64,000 bases of DNA from an uncultured Pontibacter sp. (GCF_947492645.1 NZ_CANLMZ010000009.1:1-64000); one strand, 5' to 3'; shown: positions 1 to 9,464, counted from the first letter of the stretch. The notes: generated by a model from the letters alone, not told the origin. Numbers and translations: made by a program.

Positions 1-285
1 AGGAGCTCTCTTTCAGGTAAGGTGAAGATAAGAAAAATTCTACTATTTTCCTTGACTTTCAAAACAGTACCTTTATCCACAGGGATTTGATGGGTTTAGA
101 ATCTTTCTTACAAAAATATTTCTAATGATGTCAATAGACAGCTTCCCCTGTTTTGGCTATTTAATTCTTTCTTTTACATAAACGAGTTAAAATTCTAGTC
201 TATGTCTTTTGTTATGGGTTAAAACCTTATTTTTACCTGCCGGATTTTCTTCACAGGGCTAACTTTTAAGCGCAACAGCATTGGC

Positions 286-2583
286 ATGAAACAGCTTTAC
301 CTCGGATCCCTTTTTGGCAGCTCTTTGCTGTTCTTTTTTTTTGTGTTTAGTATCACTCCCCTAAATGCCCAGACGGTACAGTGGGCGCGCTCGCTGAAAG
401 GAAACTACACCGGTAATTTTGGCCTGTCAGCTGTTGACGGGCAGGGGAACATCTTTCTGCACGGAGAGTACACAGGCACCGTGTATCACGGCACCACCGC
501 ATTGCCAGGAGCTTATCCTGCAACTTACGACAGAGTATTGATCAAGCACAGTCCAGACGGAGCACCCCTATGGTACAAAAAGAACAAGGGTATGAAAAAC
601 GGTATTGCCACCGTAGGTGTTACCGACAGGGATGGAAATTACTATGAACTGTCCGGCTACACGAATGGCGTCTTTGATAACTCCATCATACAGCCTTCCG
701 GCACGACTGCGTATTTTACCAAGTTTACGCCTGTAGGGCAGCGCCAATGGATAAAATTTTTAAATGGTGGCTTTCTTTATCCAGGCAGGCTCTTTCAGAA
801 TCCGTCCGGGCAGCTTGTCTTTACCATGAATGTGGAAGGGAGCTTCTGGTATGAAAACGAACTAGTGTCGTCAGAGAACGGTGCCGCCTTCATGATGCAG
901 ATGAATCCTGAAAATGGAAGCATAGCCTCCAAGCTCCCTGCTGAGCCTTACACGCCTTTCCGGATGGATCAGGAGGGGAATTTTTATGAGACAGGCATGC
1001 ACCAAGCTCCGCTGGTACGCAAGCTGGATCCACAGCGCCGACTGCTTTGGCAGAAGAACATAAACAGCAATACAAACAACACCTACATAAGTAATATGGA
1101 AGTGGACGTGGAGGGCAATACCTACCTGACAGGAACCTACTGTGGCCGTCTCTCCATAGACCAGTTGGAGGTATCAGCAGAATGCAACCCCCAGCAATCC
1201 GGCATGAACGCGTTTATTGCAAAACTAGATATTGAAGGAAATGCCGAATGGCTGAAAGACTTGGGGCAGTATTTTAACGGCGGTATATTCAGATTGCTCC
1301 CGCACCCGGAAGGTGGGCTTTATCTGGCAGGTATAAACAGTGGCAATTCCTCGCTTTGGGGAACACCTCTACCTGAGGGGCTCTTTATCTCACGCTTAAG
1401 CCTAGAGGGAGGCATACTTTGGTTACGAAGCTTCGCGGCGGACACCCGGCTGTCTCATCTCTCCCTTAGACCTTACCCCAGCGGCTTACTTTTCGCTAGT
1501 ACACTATTGAGTACATCAACAGGAGCTGCATTGGATTTAGATGGACATAAAGTCGCAAAGGAGCCTGGCAGTCACACCTTTTTCTATGCTTATGTGAAAG
1601 AGGAGAAGGCCTGTGCCCCGATCCCACAGGTGAAGCTTCCGGCCCCTTACTGCCCCGGTGCGCCAGGCGAACCTGTGGAGGCAGTTGGAGAAAACATTCG
1701 CTGGTATGCCGATGCCACAGGCATAGCTCTCCTGGCAGAGGGGAACCAATACCAGCCTACACTTTCAACTACCACTACCTTTTATGTAACACAGTCCGTA
1801 GAGGGATGCGAAAGTCGACCAAGGGCAGTTGAGCTAAAAGTAAGGGAAAAGCCTGCCGCGCCGATGTCTTCGGCCAAGGTGCTTTGCCTAGGCGATATGC
1901 CTGTTCTTTCCGCACTGGGCCAGAACCTGCGCTGGTACAAAGATGCAGGCCTGCATACGCTTGCTGCCACCGGTAATGATTTCCGACCCGCTATTTCCGG
2001 TAGTGCCTCCTTTTATGTGACACAGACTGTTGACGGGTGTGAAAGTGCTGCTACCGAGGTAAGGGTATTGGTTAACCCGCTACCTGCTGCACCGGAAGTG
2101 AGCAGCTCCTACGTCTGTGATGGTGTATTACTGGTTCCCCTAGTTGCTGTCGGTTCTCAGATAAGCTGGTATACGGATGCCGCCTTGACAAATAAAGTAG
2201 GAGAGGGGAACCAGTACTTTCCTGCCAATGCTGTACCAGGTCACATGTTTGTGACGCAGCGTGTAAACGGGTGCGAAAGTGCAGCCGCCATAGCCGAGAT
2301 TAAAGCTGGAAGTGAGAATTACTTGAAAGAGAAAGTAGCAAACATTATTACCCCGAACGGGGATGGACTAAACGATGCTTTTGCAATTCCCGCCTTAGTT
2401 GATGGTAGTTGTATTGGCAATTTCAATAGAGTTATTATTCTGAATCGCTGGGGCAAAACCGTTTATGAAAGCAAGATCGCAGACTTTGCTTGGAGGGCGC
2501 AGGGGCAGGCTACAGGAGTTTACTTTTATGTACTCTCATTCGATAGTTTCACTTTCAAAGGTAGTGTTACAGTAAGTAGATAA
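286..2583 (+). CDS. Secreted multidomain protein with type B T9SS sorting domain (gliding motility-associated C-terminal domain)
   Basis: Predicted cell-surface or secreted protein of 765 residues. Residues 1-28 form a signal peptide ending in an Ala-Gln context. Residues ~30-440 contain repeated segments of the kind D-x-x-G-N-x-Y/F-x-x-G, suggesting an SBBP-like beta-propeller. Three Ig-like repeats of ~75 residues follow (~445-675), each with an x-W-Y-x-D/T-A core and ending in a V-T-Q-x-V-x-G-C-E-S motif. The C-terminus (~685-765) begins I-I-T-P-N-G-D-G-L-N-D and contains N-R-W-G-K-T-V-Y, the hallmark of the gliding motility-associated (CHU_C) type B sorting domain used by the type IX secretion system. 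Ligand unknown. A strong hairpin lies ~150 nt downstream. The gene has no AAGTATA motif, unlike most of the window. Confidence 0.9.
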   Translation: MKQLYLGSLFGSSLLFFFFVFSITPLNAQTVQWARSLKGNYTGNFGLSAVDGQGNIFLHGEYTGTVYHGTTALPGAYPATYDRVLIKHSPDGAPLWYKKNKGMKNGIATVGVTDRDGNYYELSGYTNGVFDNSIIQPSGTTAYFTKFTPVGQRQWIKFLNGGFLYPGRLFQNPSGQLVFTMNVEGSFWYENELVSSENGAAFMMQMNPENGSIASKLPAEPYTPFRMDQEGNFYETGMHQAPLVRKLDPQRRLLWQKNINSNTNNTYISNMEVDVEGNTYLTGTYCGRLSIDQLEVSAECNPQQSGMNAFIAKLDIEGNAEWLKDLGQYFNGGIFRLLPHPEGGLYLAGINSGNSSLWGTPLPEGLFISRLSLEGGILWLRSFAADTRLSHLSLRPYPSGLLFASTLLSTSTGAALDLDGHKVAKEPGSHTFFYAYVKEEKACAPIPQVKLPAPYCPGAPGEPVEAVGENIRWYADATGIALLAEGNQYQPTLSTTTTFYVTQSVEGCESRPRAVELKVREKPAAPMSSAKVLCLGDMPVLSALGQNLRWYKDAGLHTLAATGNDFRPAISGSASFYVTQTVDGCESAATEVRVLVNPLPAAPEVSSSYVCDGVLLVPLVAVGSQISWYTDAALTNKVGEGNQYFPANAVPGHMFVTQRVNGCESAAAIAEIKAGSENYLKEKVANIITPNGDGLNDAFAIPALVDGSCIGNFNRVIILNRWGKTVYESKIADFAWRAQGQATGVYFYVLSFDSFTFKGSVTVSR

Positions 2584-2699
2584 GACACTTAAATGCTACC
2601 TGTACAACGAAGCAGTTAGTGTTAACTCTCAATGGCTTAAGAATCATGTGTTTCCTGCCGTAAATAAGCTTCTGCAAGTGTCTTTACCTTATGCAATGC

Positions 2700-2815
2700 T
2701 CTATGGAACCGAAGGGGAAGAATCATCGAACCAAAAAAGCCGCTCCATTTGATGTGGAGCGGCTTTTTTTCTGTAGTAGACCAAAGGATGGAATTATTGA
2801 ACCATTTGCATGAAG
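2700..2815. repeat. Terminator-bearing intergenic repeat, copy 1; fills most of the 321-nt gap 2584-2904
   Basis: A ~110-nt unit with a 15-bp perfect hairpin (2733-2769, GCCGCTCC arms with A and T runs). On its left is a CCGAAGGGGAA...ATCGAACC flank and on its right a CTGTAGTAGACCAAAGGATGG...GAACCATTT flank. The same arrangement recurs near 5.8 kb, 9.5 kb and at the tRNA-Glu gene at 12.6 kb. Both flanks resemble the T-arm side of a tRNA. Nothing else is visible in the gap. Confidence 0.75.
2733..2769. terminator. Rho-independent terminator, usable on both strands
   Basis: Stem of ~15 bp (A-run plus GCCGCTCCA pairing with TGGAGCGGC plus T-run) and a 7-nt loop. It lies between the T9SS protein gene (+) and the anti-sigma-like gene (-), which converge on it. 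Confidence 0.85.
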
Positions 2816-2904
2816 ATTTAGCTGCTTTAGGTACTTATTTCCTTAATGATAAGAAACTATAAAATATAATAGTTTTATAATTTGAGGTCAGGCATACACC
2901 TTTC

Positions 2905-3564
2905 TTACTCTTGTCTAAAAGCTTCTACTTCCTTGTAAAGCGCTAAGGCTTTTGCTACCGATTTGCCGCCTGAGCCTGCTATAAGTTTCTGAAACCATTT
3001 TTTATCCAGGTTCTCCGCTGTTTGGTTTTTGTACAGCCAGTAGGCCAAGTAGGTAAAAGCCGATGTTAGTATAACCTGGAACAGGATATACTGGAGCCCG
3101 ACACTGTGAGGAAACCAGGTGTCGCTTAAATAAAAAGTTGTCCAGAAGGGAAGCTGCAAGACCATCGTTCTGGCGTGGCTGATAATGGAGAGCTGGAGCT
3201 TTAAAAGTTTTTGCTGTATTTCCGTTACAGGCCCATCGTAATCAATGGTATTTACCCAGATTAAGTGCCTGACGTAATCGGTAAATCCTTTCAGGTTAAT
3301 CAGGGCTATAGCAGACATGGAAACGATAAAATAGTTGGCCGCTGAGCTATAGTTGGAAATAGCGTAAAACAGCACGTAGCCCAGCACGATCAGGTAAAGT
3401 ATAAACGCCACCATGCCGCCTGTTTTTAAACGTTTTAAGGGATTTAAAGCATTGTGTGCTTTTTGATGAATCGTTTCTTCCAGTAGGCGTCTGTTAATAG
3501 AAAGCGATTGCTCAATTTTATCATGCTGCGCTTTCCATAAGTTGATGAGTTCTCTATCTTCCAT
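2905..3564 (-). CDS. Membrane protein, probable anti-sigma partner of the adjacent ECF sigma factor
   Basis: 219 residues. The N-terminal ~45 residues are a charged, helical, presumably cytoplasmic segment (M-E-D-R-E-L-I-N-L-W-K start). Hydrophobic segments follow at ~50-70, ~78-95 and ~140-178, so it is an inner-membrane protein. Its start overlaps the end of the ECF sigma gene by 11 nt, so the two are translationally coupled. Small membrane proteins in exactly this position commonly act as anti-sigma factors in Bacteroidota, but no zinc-binding anti-sigma (ZAS) motif is visible and the family is not recognised with certainty. The anti-sigma role is therefore inferred from context. Confidence 0.75.
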   Translation of the reverse strand: MEDRELINLWKAQHDKIEQSLSINRRLLEETIHQKAHNALNPLKRLKTGGMVAFILYLIVLGYVLFYAISNYSSAANYFIVSMSAIALINLKGFTDYVRHLIWVNTIDYDGPVTEIQQKLLKLQLSIISHARTMVLQLPFWTTFYLSDTWFPHSVGLQYILFQVILTSAFTYLAYWLYKNQTAENLDKKWFQKLIAGSGGKSVAKALALYKEVEAFRQE

Positions 3565-4078
3565 GATTACTTAATGCTAATGCTTCAAATTTTTGTTTTA
3601 ATACCTGCTTGATTCTGCTGATTTTGGTGGCCACGTTGCTCTCGGATATACCCATGATCTGGGCAATTTCCTTTTGGGGCCTTTCTTCCAGGTAGAGCAG
3701 AATCAGGGCTCTGTCCAGCTCCTTTAGCTGGGCGATAAAGCGCTGCAGCACACCTGTATTCTTCTCTATCAGGTCCTGTTCGCTTTCATCCGTAAAAAGC
3801 ATAATCTGCTCTGGCAAAGGGTTGGCGATTTCCTGCCTTCGGTTCTCTTTTCGGTAAAAAGAGATCGCCACATTAAGGGCAATCCGGTAGATCCAGGTAG
3901 TATATTTATACTGCCCATTGTAGCTGTCAAACGATTTCCATAACTGTACAATAATTTCCTGGAGAAGATCTTGCCTGTCATCCGGGTTATGGCAGTAAGC
4001 ATTCGTTACCTTATAAAGAATGCCTTTGTTGGCTTCCACCACAGACAGAAACAGGTCAGCGTTAGTTGGCTGTTTCAT
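3554..4078 (-). CDS. RNA polymerase ECF-type sigma-70 factor
   Basis: 174 residues. Sigma region 2 spans ~15-80, with D-D-R-Q-D-L-L-Q-E-I-I-V-Q-L-W (core binding) and Y-T-T-W-I-Y-R-I-A-L-N (-10 recognition). Region 4 spans ~115-165, with a helix-turn-helix around K-E-I-A-Q-I-M-G-I-S-E-S-N-V. It would direct RNA polymerase to a small regulon, probably released by the membrane partner encoded just downstream (11-nt overlap). The start also overlaps the 3' end of the acyltransferase gene by 17 nt, which suggests a three-gene operon. Target genes are not visible; no promoter pair of shared unusual sequence was found nearby. Confidence 0.93.
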   Translation of the reverse strand: MKQPTNADLFLSVVEANKGILYKVTNAYCHNPDDRQDLLQEIIVQLWKSFDSYNGQYKYTTWIYRIALNVAISFYRKENRRQEIANPLPEQIMLFTDESEQDLIEKNTGVLQRFIAQLKELDRALILLYLEERPQKEIAQIMGISESNVATKISRIKQVLKQKFEALALSNHGR

Positions 4079-5447
4079 CTGATCTCGTTTCGTTGATAGG
4101 TTTCAGTTTCAAGTACTTTTTAGATGCCTGTTGTTTTGGATGAATGGGTTGAAAGTAATAGTGGTTTCTTGTAAGTGAAATACTACAGCCTGTATTCAGG
4201 AACATAAGTGCTGTGACAAGTACAAGAAACAAGAAACGCTTGGTTGTGCCATTGAGCAAGCGTCCTATTAGAGTCCAACGCACCAGCACCAAATAAGAAA
4301 TCATCCCGATGGCTATAGTGCCAAGAACTGAAACTGTTAATTTAAGCCACATATTCCAGGATACATCCAGTAGTTGAAATTGGATGATAAACAGTACAGG
4401 CAAATGAATTAAGTATATCCAGTAAGATGCATCCGCAAGATAGCGGAAAAGCGCACTATGTTGCGTAAAGTATTTTTTACTGATTAAAAGTACAGCCAGC
4501 GTCATAAAGAAGGCAATGTAAGCTTCCAGTACAGCTTCTAAAGTATGGGTTGCAGTAAGCTCGGGACCTGTTCCGTTGCTCATAACTGCTTCAATTGCAA
4601 CCGTTTCGGGGAGCATAGAAAATAAGACAAAGTATAAGCTCACCCCGGCTCCGACTAAGTATGGCCAATAAGGTTGTAAGCGGTCCACAAACCCTGTGCT
4701 TTTAAACAAACCAACGCCAAGGATAAAGAACAGCCCGTAAAACCCAAACGACCACAATTGAGGTGAAAAGCTTTCCGGGGCGGGATGGGGAATAGGTTGT
4801 GAAAGCAAGGCCGGAAACAATAATAGGGGGAAAGCTGCTACAAACAGTAGCGGAGCCTTGTTTAAACTAGACTGCAGCCACTTGAACCCAACTGTTTTAT
4901 AGATGACAACTGCCAGCAGGATGAAAAACACGAGCTGGTACAAAAACCAAAGGTGCATGGTAGTAATCGGGGCTGCGGGAGCATCCGGCATTTTACTAAA
5001 GGAAGTAATTAACGCCAACATGGGAGAAGGGTTTTCTACGGCCTGGATGGCCCAGCCTATAGTTGCCCCTGTTGCTACAAGAACCAATGGCAAAAAGATC
5101 AGAAAAGGGAGTAATATACGCAGCGTCCTGTTTCCAAGCATTTTTTTGGCTCCTCTTTTCTCAAGTAAAAAGCAGGTAAAGAAACCAGCGATCAAAAAGA
5201 AAACAGGCATCCGGAACAAATGGAAAAACCAGGCGACTACATCTACAAGTACGGATTGTTGTGTATCGGCGGTAAGCCACAAGTAATGCATCAGGGGGCT
5301 ATAAGCAAGCGAAGCATGAAAAAGTACTCCTAGCAGCATAGCCGATGCCCTTAGGTTGTCCATGTAATAGAGCCGGGCTACTGGCAACTCTTGCTCAGTA
5401 TGCAAAGTTCTGGCAAGAGGCTTTTTAGTATTTAGAGTGACGTCCAT
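4062..5447 (-). CDS. Acyltransferase 3 family membrane protein with an extra lipoprotein-like C-terminal tail
   Basis: 461 residues with ~10-11 membrane segments from ~30 to 400. The N-terminal Y-Y-M-D-N-L-R-A-S-A-M-L-L-G-V-L-F-H-A motif is the classic acyltransferase-3/OpgC-like start with the catalytic-type His in the first helix. Such enzymes transfer acetyl or succinyl groups to surface or periplasmic sugars. Family members normally end near the V-R-W-T-L-I-G-R-L-L-N-G motif (~residue 398). Here about 61 residues follow, including a hydrophobic stretch ending in L-N-T-G-C-S, which looks like a lipoprotein signal with lipobox. The gene overlaps the sigma factor gene by 17 nt. Substrate unknown. 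Confidence 0.88.
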   Translation of the reverse strand: MDVTLNTKKPLARTLHTEQELPVARLYYMDNLRASAMLLGVLFHASLAYSPLMHYLWLTADTQQSVLVDVVAWFFHLFRMPVFFLIAGFFTCFLLEKRGAKKMLGNRTLRILLPFLIFLPLVLVATGATIGWAIQAVENPSPMLALITSFSKMPDAPAAPITTMHLWFLYQLVFFILLAVVIYKTVGFKWLQSSLNKAPLLFVAAFPLLLFPALLSQPIPHPAPESFSPQLWSFGFYGLFFILGVGLFKSTGFVDRLQPYWPYLVGAGVSLYFVLFSMLPETVAIEAVMSNGTGPELTATHTLEAVLEAYIAFFMTLAVLLISKKYFTQHSALFRYLADASYWIYLIHLPVLFIIQFQLLDVSWNMWLKLTVSVLGTIAIGMISYLVLVRWTLIGRLLNGTTKRFLFLVLVTALMFLNTGCSISLTRNHYYFQPIHPKQQASKKYLKLKPINETRSDETAN

Positions 5448-5767
5448 CGGGTTGGCTTGTTGATTGTGAGTTTGAAGTTTGGATTACTTCATTATTCGCA
5501 TAAAGCCTAAGAATATCACACCGAGGGAAAAAATCTTTCTGAATTTTTCACAACAAGTGATCGTTGTCAAAAAGTTTTTATGTTGCTGCCGAGTTGGTTC
5601 TTGCTACACTTAAACCGCTTAGAGAAGAAGGGGAGAAGCTATGTGGTAGGCAGGGGTAAGGAGTATAAGCTTAAAGATAAGCTGGTTTCTTTGAAAGAAG
5701 ATTATGTGTGATAAGGGTAAGGCTGATTTATGAATTGTGACTAGATGTGACCCGAAAGTTCGATAAG

Positions 5768-5886
5768 TCTCCCCTTCGGGTAAATTTATTACGCAAAAAA
5801 CCCGCTCCATTTAATGTGAAGCGGGTTTTGTATTTCTGTAGACCAAAGGAGTGAATTATCGAACCATTTCCACGGGGATTTGGTAA
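5768..5886. repeat. Terminator-bearing intergenic repeat, copy 2; main content of the 476-nt gap 5448-5923
   Basis: It contains a hairpin (5797-5828, CCCGCTCCA...TGAAGCGGG with one mismatch, flanked by A and T runs), then CTGTAGACCAAAGGAGTG, GAATTATCGAACC and ATTTCCACGGGG. It is colinear with copies 1 and 3 and lies just downstream of the delta-60 gene stop. The rest of the gap (5448-5767) shows only an AT-rich upstream region for the acyltransferase gene and one AGTATA motif. Confidence 0.7.
5797..5828 (-). terminator. Probable terminator of the delta-60 repeat gene
   Basis: GC-rich hairpin with one mismatch and flanking A/T tracts, ~95 nt past the stop codon of the minus-strand gene ending at 5924. 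Confidence 0.7.
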
Positions 5887-5923
5887 TTGTTGAAGAGTAT
5901 TGTGTTCGGATCACTTGAGATAG

Positions 5924-8503
5924 TTAAACCTTAAGAAATTTTAATGTTTGAGTCTGATTATCCTGTTCTACTTTGATAAAATAAACACCTCGCTTAAAAT
6001 TGCTAATTTTTAATTCATATGATACAAAGGTGCTGACTTTTTGTATTATACGTCCAGTTGAATCGGTAACAGTTATGTAAGCTTTCCCAATTGAAGGTAA
6101 TTGAATAAATAATCTTTCTGTTGCCGGATTGGGATATACATTTGCTTGCTCATGAGCTTCATCGTAAATACCTGTCACAGGTGACGTGTTCTCACCTATC
6201 AATCTTGCGATTCTATTTCTTCCAATTCCATTGTAGCTTGTAAATTCTCCTCCCACCAACATTCTACCGTCTGATTGTAATGCAATTTCATAAATATTAC
6301 CATATTCAGAGTTGAGAACGAAGGTGAGATCCTTACTCAAATCAGCATTCATGCGGATCATCATTATCTGCTTATTTTCGATCCAAAAGAGCCCTCCCAA
6401 AATAATCTTTCCATCATCTTGCAGTAAGATCGTATTGGGCCCACCATGGTTGAAGCTAAAGCCTGCGTCAAGACTACCATCTGCATTTAAGCGGAAAAGT
6501 TGATTAACGTTCTCTGTTCTGTTGGCACTTCCTCCTAAAATAATCTTTCCGTCTGGCTGTATTACTATTGAATGAGTAACAAAGCCAGGGCCAATACTAT
6601 AGTAGCCAACTTTTGGTTTAAAACTAGTATCAATACTGCCATTTGTATGTAAACGAGTTAATCCGTACATATAGATTCCATTGTAACTCCAAAAGGAACC
6701 TCCCACAATAACTTTACCGTCAGGTTGTAGAGCAATAGCAGATACAGTGCTACTGAAGCCTGAACCTACATTAAATGTTTGATCTAAACTTCCGTCAGTA
6801 TTAAGTCGGACAATTCTGTTACAGTTAGTTCCATTATAGCTGGTAAAATTGCCTCCTAATATGACTTTTCCATCAGGCTGCAGCACAGCTACTTCTACAT
6901 CATTATCAAAGCCTGCATATATTTTAAAAGAGTTATCTAAAGTCCCATTATCATTTAGGCGTATGATCTTGTTAAAAGTACTTCCATTGTAGATAGTAAA
7001 TTTACCCGCTATAATTATCTTACGGTCTTGCTGTAACAAGATGGATTTGACAGAGCCATTGAAACCAGAGCCTATTTCAAAACTATTGTCTAAAGTACCG
7101 TCAGAGTTAAGACGCGATAATCTATTTTGTAAAGTCCAATTATAGTTGGTGAAGTCACCACCTACTAGTACTTTGTCATCTTGCTGTATGGCTATTGCTC
7201 TAACTGTATTGTTAAAGCCGCTGCTTGGATTGAAGTTGCTATCCAAACTGCCATCAAAGTTCAGGCGGACAATTTTGTTAAACCTTTCTTCATTGAAGTA
7301 ATCAAATTCGCCGCCAACAACTATTTTACCGTCAGGTTGAGGAGCTAATGTTTCAACTTGGCTAGCTGAAAGATTAACGGCTAAAAAGCCAGTCCCTAAT
7401 TTAAAGCTAGTATCTAGGCTCCCATCGCCATTTAAGCGTGCAACTCCATTAAGGCTAACTTGATTATATTTAGTAAAATGCCCGCCTACAAGTATCTTGC
7501 CGTCTGTCTGATATGAAATCGTTTGAATTCTATTGTCAAAACTAGAATTTGGGTTAAAGCTTGTGTCGAGGCTTCCATCAGTATTAATACGTGCAATCCT
7601 GTTGCGATCAATTCCATTATACTTGTGAAATTCCCCTATAACAATAATTTTACTGTCTGGCTGCAGCAAAATTGATCTTATAGTTCCTGCGCCATAACCA
7701 CTATGGATAGAATGAAAGCCAGAACCTGGATCGAAGCTATCGTCTAGTCTTCCGTCAGAATTCAAGCGAGCAATTTTACTGCGGTACACACCATTTCTAT
7801 ATTGGGAGAAGTCTCCTCCTATTACGATCTTGCCATCCGCCTGTAAAGCTATTGCATCTATAGTAGCATTAATACCATATCCTGAATTAAAGCTGTTGTC
7901 CAAGCTCCCATTTGAGTTTAGGCGAACTATTTTATTAGTTCTGATCTCGTTGAAGTAGTCAAATTCACCTGAAATAACAATTTTGCCGTCAGGTTGAATA
8001 ACCAATGCTTTAGCATCTTTTGAAGTGAAGCCAGAACCTGTATTGAAACTTGTATCGAGGCTCCCATCGGTATTTAAACGAACTATTCCATTGCAGCTAA
8101 TTCCATTATAACTATTGAATACTCCTACAATTATAACTTTCCCATCCGGTTGTAGTGCAATAGCAGGTTTATAGAAGGTGCTTATACCATCTGGAAAACC
8201 TGTTCCAGGGTCAAAGCTGGTGTCAAGGGTACCATCGGCATTTAAGCGCGCAACACCATTACGTGAATAATTACTATACTTTGTAAAAGTACCTACAATT
8301 AAGATTTTGCCGTCTGGTAATACGAGGCTATTACTAACTCCCTCGTTGAATCCATCTCCAAATCCTACATCAGATTGATTAAAAGTCAAATCAAGATCAA
8401 ATGGATTCTGAGCCTTTGCATCAAAACTGAACAGCAGACAAAACTGTAATAACATCAAGATTTTAACGGATAGTTGCTGTGTGTTAAGTAAAAGTTGTTT
8501 CAT
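5924..8503 (-). CDS. Delta-60 repeat beta-propeller protein with type A T9SS sorting domain
   Basis: 859 residues. Residues 1-32 form a signal peptide (ends A-K-A-Q). About 14 delta-60 repeats follow (~35-770), each ~55 residues with core Q-P-D-G-K-I-x-x-G-G-x-F, N-x-I-x-R-L-N-x-D-G-S-L-D-x-S-F and a closing G-S-G-F. Repeat spacing is regular and one or two late copies are degenerate. The last ~80 residues start with V-Y-P-N-P-A-T-E-R-L and end F-I-K-V-E-Q-D-N-Q-T-Q-T-L-K-F-L-K-V, a type A T9SS sorting domain, so the protein should be exported and attached to the surface glycan. Function of the propeller is unknown. The coding sequence is clearly more AT-rich than its neighbours. Confidence 0.93.
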   Translation of the reverse strand: MKQLLLNTQQLSVKILMLLQFCLLFSFDAKAQNPFDLDLTFNQSDVGFGDGFNEGVSNSLVLPDGKILIVGTFTKYSNYSRNGVARLNADGTLDTSFDPGTGFPDGISTFYKPAIALQPDGKVIIVGVFNSYNGISCNGIVRLNTDGSLDTSFNTGSGFTSKDAKALVIQPDGKIVISGEFDYFNEIRTNKIVRLNSNGSLDNSFNSGYGINATIDAIALQADGKIVIGGDFSQYRNGVYRSKIARLNSDGRLDDSFDPGSGFHSIHSGYGAGTIRSILLQPDSKIIVIGEFHKYNGIDRNRIARINTDGSLDTSFNPNSSFDNRIQTISYQTDGKILVGGHFTKYNQVSLNGVARLNGDGSLDTSFKLGTGFLAVNLSASQVETLAPQPDGKIVVGGEFDYFNEERFNKIVRLNFDGSLDSNFNPSSGFNNTVRAIAIQQDDKVLVGGDFTNYNWTLQNRLSRLNSDGTLDNSFEIGSGFNGSVKSILLQQDRKIIIAGKFTIYNGSTFNKIIRLNDNGTLDNSFKIYAGFDNDVEVAVLQPDGKVILGGNFTSYNGTNCNRIVRLNTDGSLDQTFNVGSGFSSTVSAIALQPDGKVIVGGSFWSYNGIYMYGLTRLHTNGSIDTSFKPKVGYYSIGPGFVTHSIVIQPDGKIILGGSANRTENVNQLFRLNADGSLDAGFSFNHGGPNTILLQDDGKIILGGLFWIENKQIMMIRMNADLSKDLTFVLNSEYGNIYEIALQSDGRMLVGGEFTSYNGIGRNRIARLIGENTSPVTGIYDEAHEQANVYPNPATERLFIQLPSIGKAYITVTDSTGRIIQKVSTFVSYELKISNFKRGVYFIKVEQDNQTQTLKFLKV

Positions 8504-9464
8504 TAAGCAGTAGATTAAATATGGGGTGATTATTTATTTAAGTAATTTGGTATTAGGGACTTGAAGACGAGACTTATTTTCCCAATTAATAATATGGGAA
8601 AGGATGAAAATAAATTTTTAAAATAATAATGCTATTTGAAAAGCAAATATTTTAACCTCGTTTATATCTGATTGCCTAGGGTATAAGATTATGTTACCAC
8701 CAATGAATTTTGCTCCTAAAAATATTTCTGCTTTTCGTTAGCAGAATAGTAGAAGCTCATAGTGTTCATTATAAACTTTTACTTCCGTTTTGCCGAAAAA
8801 TTGTTTTTTTATAACATAATGACCTACTTTATATATAGGATTTCAAATATAACTATTAATTAGTAGTGGCTATATCATTTAGAATGGTTGTATTAATACT
8901 ATTTTTTTATCAATGTATTAGAAGAACAATTGACTTTGATTATAGTGTATTTGATTACACCTATATGCATATAAAATAGGGAGCTGCACTTTTAAAGTTA
9001 TAGAGCAGTTGGAGTGGAGCTAAAGCTGGTTCCTTAACTCAAGAACAATAGATTGTAGTAGTGTTCGAAGTAGAGTAATAAGCAGCTCCAGTTATTTCTG
9101 AAGCGCCTTTTTTTATAGTAATTGTCCCGTCCTAAAATAAGTTGACTGACTAGTCCTGAAATAGGTTTACTAAATCGTCTCATAAAATAGCTGCTTGTGA
9201 GACGAAAGTTACTGCCTAAAGTTGTTCCTGCAAACATATTTGAAAGCCTGGATGTCAGACAGAAAAATTCAAGTTGCCGCATCTTAAACCAATCTGATTT
9301 ACTGATTCTTGAGATCATTTAGTGAATCATGTGGAGGTTCAGGAACAAGTAATAGGATAAGAAGCGTGTGTGATAAGTACAGAGCATGAAGGGTGGGGAA
9401 GAGGGTCAACCGGCAAGAGCAACAGCAGCAAAAATCATTTCTATTACTTTTCTGTTACTCTGAA
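8504..9464. other. Long AT-rich region with no convincing gene
   Basis: Nearly 1 kb upstream of the delta-60 gene. It is AT-rich, has no conserved open frame, and includes the short direct repeat at 9129-9171. A minus-strand open frame at 9034-9318 has no recognisable features and atypical composition. The stretch may hold promoter sequence and decayed mobile DNA. Confidence 0.6.
9129..9171. repeat. Short tandem direct repeat, possibly a decayed transposon end
   Basis: Two 19-nt copies of GTCCT(A/G)AAATA(A/G)GTT(G/T)ACT at 9129-9147 and 9153-9171, 24 nt apart, preceded by TGTCCC. Such sequences recall the termini of Bacteroidota insertion sequences, but no transposase is present. The assignment is tentative. 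Confidence 0.4.

Noticed and set aside
1..285. A further weak copy of the tRNA-like repeat near 66-95 (ATCCACAGGGATTTG)
   Set aside because: Only a short stretch resembles the right flank of copy 2 and no hairpin is present in the visible sequence.
2700..2815. tRNA pseudogene as a formal feature
   Set aside because: Only T-arm-like and acceptor-like pieces can be seen; no D-arm or anticodon arm. Kept as a repeat rather than a tRNA pseudogene.
5924..8503. Regular repeats that might suggest a CRISPR or DNA repeat array
   Set aside because: The periodicity is at protein level (delta-60 repeats of ~55 residues); nucleotide copies are diverged.
9034..9318. 94-residue minus-strand open frame
   Set aside because: No conserved motif, unusual composition, spans the tandem repeat at 9129-9171. 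More likely chance or decayed DNA than a gene.
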